A stretch of DNA of 6,828 nt from Clostridia bacterium (lineage in GTDB: Bacteria > Bacillota > Clostridia > Oscillospirales > CAG-272). The translations under genes were made by a program, and so were the position numbers. Shown here in pieces: positions 5,238 through 6,828 of this stretch. The stretch covers positions 1-6,828 of the forward strand of contig JAFQWT010000147.1 in the NCBI GenBank assembly GCA_017407375.1. The letters are read 5' to 3'. How positions within the stretch are numbered: position 1 is the first letter of the stretch; the number at the start of each line of letters is the position of its first letter. The notes under the pieces are model-generated. The model worked only from the letters and a program-made list of their open reading frames with translations. It searched no databases and was not told the origin of the DNA.

Positions 5238-5759
5238 ATGTACGAGCAAAACGATAAAGGGGAGGCGGTGCGCGAGATCCAGCGCTACCTTCTTGAGCTG
5301 TTTTACGACACCGACTCCTCCTTTCCCGTGATCATTAACGGAGAGTACGATGCCGCCACCCGCGCGGCCGTACGGAATTATCAGGAAAAGCGCGGCCTTC
5401 CCGCCACGGGTGAGGTGGACCGCACGACCTTTGACCTACTGTACAGCGATTACCGCGCCGCCCGCGCGCTCCGGCTCTCCCCCGTGGCGATTCCGCCCGA
5501 CACCCCGCTCCCCGTTACCGTAGGTGCGGCGGGGGAGGGTGTCCTTAACCTTCAGCGCCTTTTGAACTTCCTTGCCGAGCGCTACGGCCTTCCCGAGCGG
5601 AGCGATACCGGTGGGGTGTATTCCTACGCCTCCTCGGTGGTCGCCAGGGGGATCCAGCGGATCTACCGCCTCCCCGAGGACGGCGCGGTGGACGGCACCT
5701 TTTACGCCAAAATGCTGCGCGATTACGATTACCCGCCTCTCCCCGGGATCACTGAATAA
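5238..5759 (+). CDS. Small protein with two peptidoglycan-binding (PG_binding_1) domains
   Basis: Complete 173-residue protein without signal peptide, membrane segment or catalytic domain. Repeat 1 (about 6-69) is a standard PG_binding_1 three-helix module: GEAVREIQRYL, then NGEYDAATRAAVRNYQEKRGLPATGEVDRTTFDLL. Repeat 2 (about 96-160) keeps GVLNLQRLL and RGIQRIYRLPEDGAVDGTF but has lost the DG.FG.AT turn (GGVYSYASS instead) and may be degenerate or specialised. A Pro-rich linker (about 80-94) joins them. AAGGAGG (5227-5233) overlaps the upstream stop codon and sits 4 bases from the ATG, so it is co-transcribed and probably translationally coupled with the SleC-like enzyme. A likely role is binding spore cortex or wall as an accessory or scaffold for that enzyme. 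The function is inferred from the domain and operon only. Confidence 0.8.
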   Translation: MYEQNDKGEAVREIQRYLLELFYDTDSSFPVIINGEYDAATRAAVRNYQEKRGLPATGEVDRTTFDLLYSDYRAARALRLSPVAIPPDTPLPVTVGAAGEGVLNLQRLLNFLAERYGLPERSDTGGVYSYASSVVARGIQRIYRLPEDGAVDGTFYAKMLRDYDYPPLPGITE

Positions 5760-5761
5760 AA

Positions 5762-5815
5762 GGGCCTGCCTCGGTCAAGAATAGCAAAAATAAATTAGAA
5801 GGAGGCACGGCCTTT
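5762..5815 (+). promoter_or_regulatory. Hairpin sequestering the clp ribosome binding site
   Basis: Bases 5760-5772 can pair with 5802-5815: 13 pairs including one G-U, with a single bulged C at 5808 and a 29-base loop. The right arm contains most of the AAGGAGG site (5799-5805) and runs into the TTG start (5814-5816). The left arm starts right after the upstream stop codon (5757-5759), so a ribosome finishing the upstream gene would cover it and open the site. This suggests translational coupling or conditional (for example heat-dependent) translation. The arm is not followed by a T-run, so it is not a usual terminator. Confidence 0.5.
5773..5789 (+). promoter_or_regulatory. Degenerate CtsR-operator-like site upstream of clp
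   Basis: GGTCAAG, AAT, AGCAAAA has the heptad-NAN-heptad layout of the CtsR operator (RGTCAAA-NAN-RGTCAAA): 6 of 7 matches in the first half and 5 of 7 in the second. CtsR represses clpC, clpE and clpP in Firmicutes, so the position before a clp gene fits. Against it: the match is imperfect and no convincing sigma-A promoter overlaps it. Confidence 0.3.
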
Positions 5816-6828
5816 GACACAACGCTTTACGTCCAAAGCGGAAAATGCCCTGCGCGCGGCGGAGCGCGTGGCCTCGGAGCTTGGACACACCTACATCGGC
5901 ACCGAGCATCTGCTTTACGGACTGTCCGCCGAGCATGACGGCGTTGCCGCCCGTATTCTTGAGGGGGCAGGTCTTGACCCCGACAAGCTCCGCGAGAAGA
6001 TCTCGGGCCTTACGGGGATCGGCCACCCCAGCCGCGTGGGCGCCGCCGACCTCACCCCAAGGGCACGCAGCGTGATCGAGCTCTCGGCCAAAAAGGCGCG
6101 GCAGGGCGCCGTGGGGACCGAGCATCTGCTCCTCGCCCTCCTATCGGTGGAGGGGGCCGTGGCCCTCAAGGTCATCACCTCCCTCGGCGTTGAGCGCAAG
6201 GAGCTGTTGGCAGACCTCTCCCCCATTTGCGATATTAGCGAGGAGAACAAGGGCAATAAACGCAAATCCTTAAAGAGCGGCGCCTTGGCCTTTCTCGAGG
6301 GGTTTGGGAGCGACCTCACCAAAAAGGCAGAGGAGGGGCGCCTTGACCCCGTCATCGGACGCGAGGCGGAGATCGCACGTCTTGTCCGCGTGCTGGCGCG
6401 CCGCACAAAGAACAACCCCTGCCTTGTCGGAGAGGCGGGGGTCGGCAAGACCGCCGTGGCCGAGGGGCTGGCACAAAGGATCGCCGCGGGCAGTGTCCCC
6501 GACGATCTTCTCGGAAAGCGCATCTTCTCGCTGGACGTCGCCTCCCTGGTGGCGGGCGCCAAATACCGCGGTGAGTTTGAGGAGCGCATGAAGCAGCTCC
6601 TGCAGCAGCTGCGCGGCGATGACAGCGTGATCCTTTTCATTGATGAGATCCACACGATCGTGGGCGCGGGCGCGGCCGAGGGGGCGATCGATGCCGCCAA
6701 CATCTTAAAGCCCGCCATGGCCCGCGGCGAGATCCGCGTCATCGGTGCCACCACCGAGGAGGAGTACCGCCGCCACATTGAGCGGGATGCGGCCCTGGAG
6801 CGCCGCTTTCAGGCGATCGCCGTGGAGG
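5814..6828 (+). CDS. ClpC/ClpB-family AAA+ chaperone ATPase, 5' part (cut by window end)
   Basis: The first 338 residues of a Hsp100 unfoldase, probably the ATPase partner of ClpP in regulated proteolysis if it is ClpC. Two Clp N-terminal repeats come first: RFTSKAENAL with GHTYIGTEHLL (about 4-65), then LTPRARSVIELS with GAVGTEHLLLALL (about 80-140). A short linker leads to AAA+ domain 1, with Walker A GEAGVGKT (206-213; the usual residue 3 is Pro, here Ala), pore loop AKYRGEFEER (249-258), Walker B ILFIDEIH (273-280), sensor-1 region GATT (311-314) and arginine finger in ALERRFQ (327-333). The start is TTG at 5814: AAGGAGG (5799-5805) is 8 bases upstream, an in-frame stop lies at 5796-5798, and the protein then begins MTQRFTSKA, as ClpC-type N-domains do. 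There is no ATG or GTG alternative. The region separating ClpC, ClpB and ClpE (middle domain, second AAA+ domain) lies outside the window. Its neighbours are not ctsR-mcsA-mcsB as in Bacillus, and it may be read through from the sleC cluster. Confidence 0.9.
   Translation, partial: MTQRFTSKAENALRAAERVASELGHTYIGTEHLLYGLSAEHDGVAARILEGAGLDPDKLREKISGLTGIGHPSRVGAADLTPRARSVIELSAKKARQGAVGTEHLLLALLSVEGAVALKVITSLGVERKELLADLSPICDISEENKGNKRKSLKSGALAFLEGFGSDLTKKAEEGRLDPVIGREAEIARLVRVLARRTKNNPCLVGEAGVGKTAVAEGLAQRIAAGSVPDDLLGKRIFSLDVASLVAGAKYRGEFEERMKQLLQQLRGDDSVILFIDEIHTIVGAGAAEGAIDAANILKPAMARGEIRVIGATTEEEYRRHIERDAALERRFQAIAVE

Noticed and set aside
5762..5815. The clp upstream hairpin as an intrinsic terminator of the sleC cluster
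   Set aside because: The stem is followed by TTTGACAC, with no real T-run, and the right arm is the ribosome binding site and start of the next gene.
5915..6778. Minus-strand open frame of 287 codons opposite clp
   Set aside because: Ser/Arg/Ala-rich composition typical of an antisense frame. The plus strand encodes a clear Clp N-domain and AAA+ domain.

Overview
The window is GC-rich, compact, low-repeat bacterial DNA. It most likely comes from an endospore-forming member of the Clostridia (Firmicutes) of the higher-GC Oscillospiraceae/Ruminococcaceae type. The lineage call rests on three things: a SleC-like spore cortex-lytic enzyme, the long clostridial form of PRPP synthetase, and strong AGGAGG-type ribosome binding sites with canonical TTGACA/TATAAT promoters. 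Only housekeeping and sporulation/germination genes are present. I see no mobile element, CRISPR array, tRNA or rRNA.

Left part (1-2104): the translation-associated ATPase gene ychF lies on the minus strand and is complete. It diverges from a plus-strand OmpR/PhoB-family response regulator gene. The 234-base gap between them holds one promoter for ychF and two for the regulator. The second regulator promoter lacks a -35 box; in its place are three TTCACA-like repeats spaced exactly 11 bp apart, the geometry of a Pho box. No histidine kinase gene accompanies the regulator, which ends in a strong bidirectional terminator.

Middle (2105-3300): a divergent, long ribose-phosphate pyrophosphokinase gene (minus strand) converges on that terminator and is driven by a perfect consensus promoter (TTGACA, 17 bp, TATAAT).

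Right part (3301-6828): a plus-strand cluster follows. A 147-residue protein resembles the N-terminal pre/pro region of the germination enzyme SleC. A 465-residue protein, whose start overlaps the preceding gene by 8 bases, carries the SleC/SpoIID-like lytic transglycosylase domain plus three peptidoglycan-binding repeats. A 173-residue protein has two more such repeats. After that comes the 5' part of a ClpC/ClpB-type AAA+ chaperone gene with a TTG start, cut off by the window end.

The most notable point is that SleC, known in Clostridium as one polypeptide activated by Csp proteases removing an N-terminal propeptide, appears to be encoded here as two overlapping genes split near the propeptide boundary, with an expanded set of wall-binding modules. 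The clp gene has its Shine-Dalgarno sequence in a 13-bp hairpin with the bases just after the upstream stop codon, and a degenerate CtsR-like box in the loop. Both suggest control at the junction between the germination genes and the chaperone.
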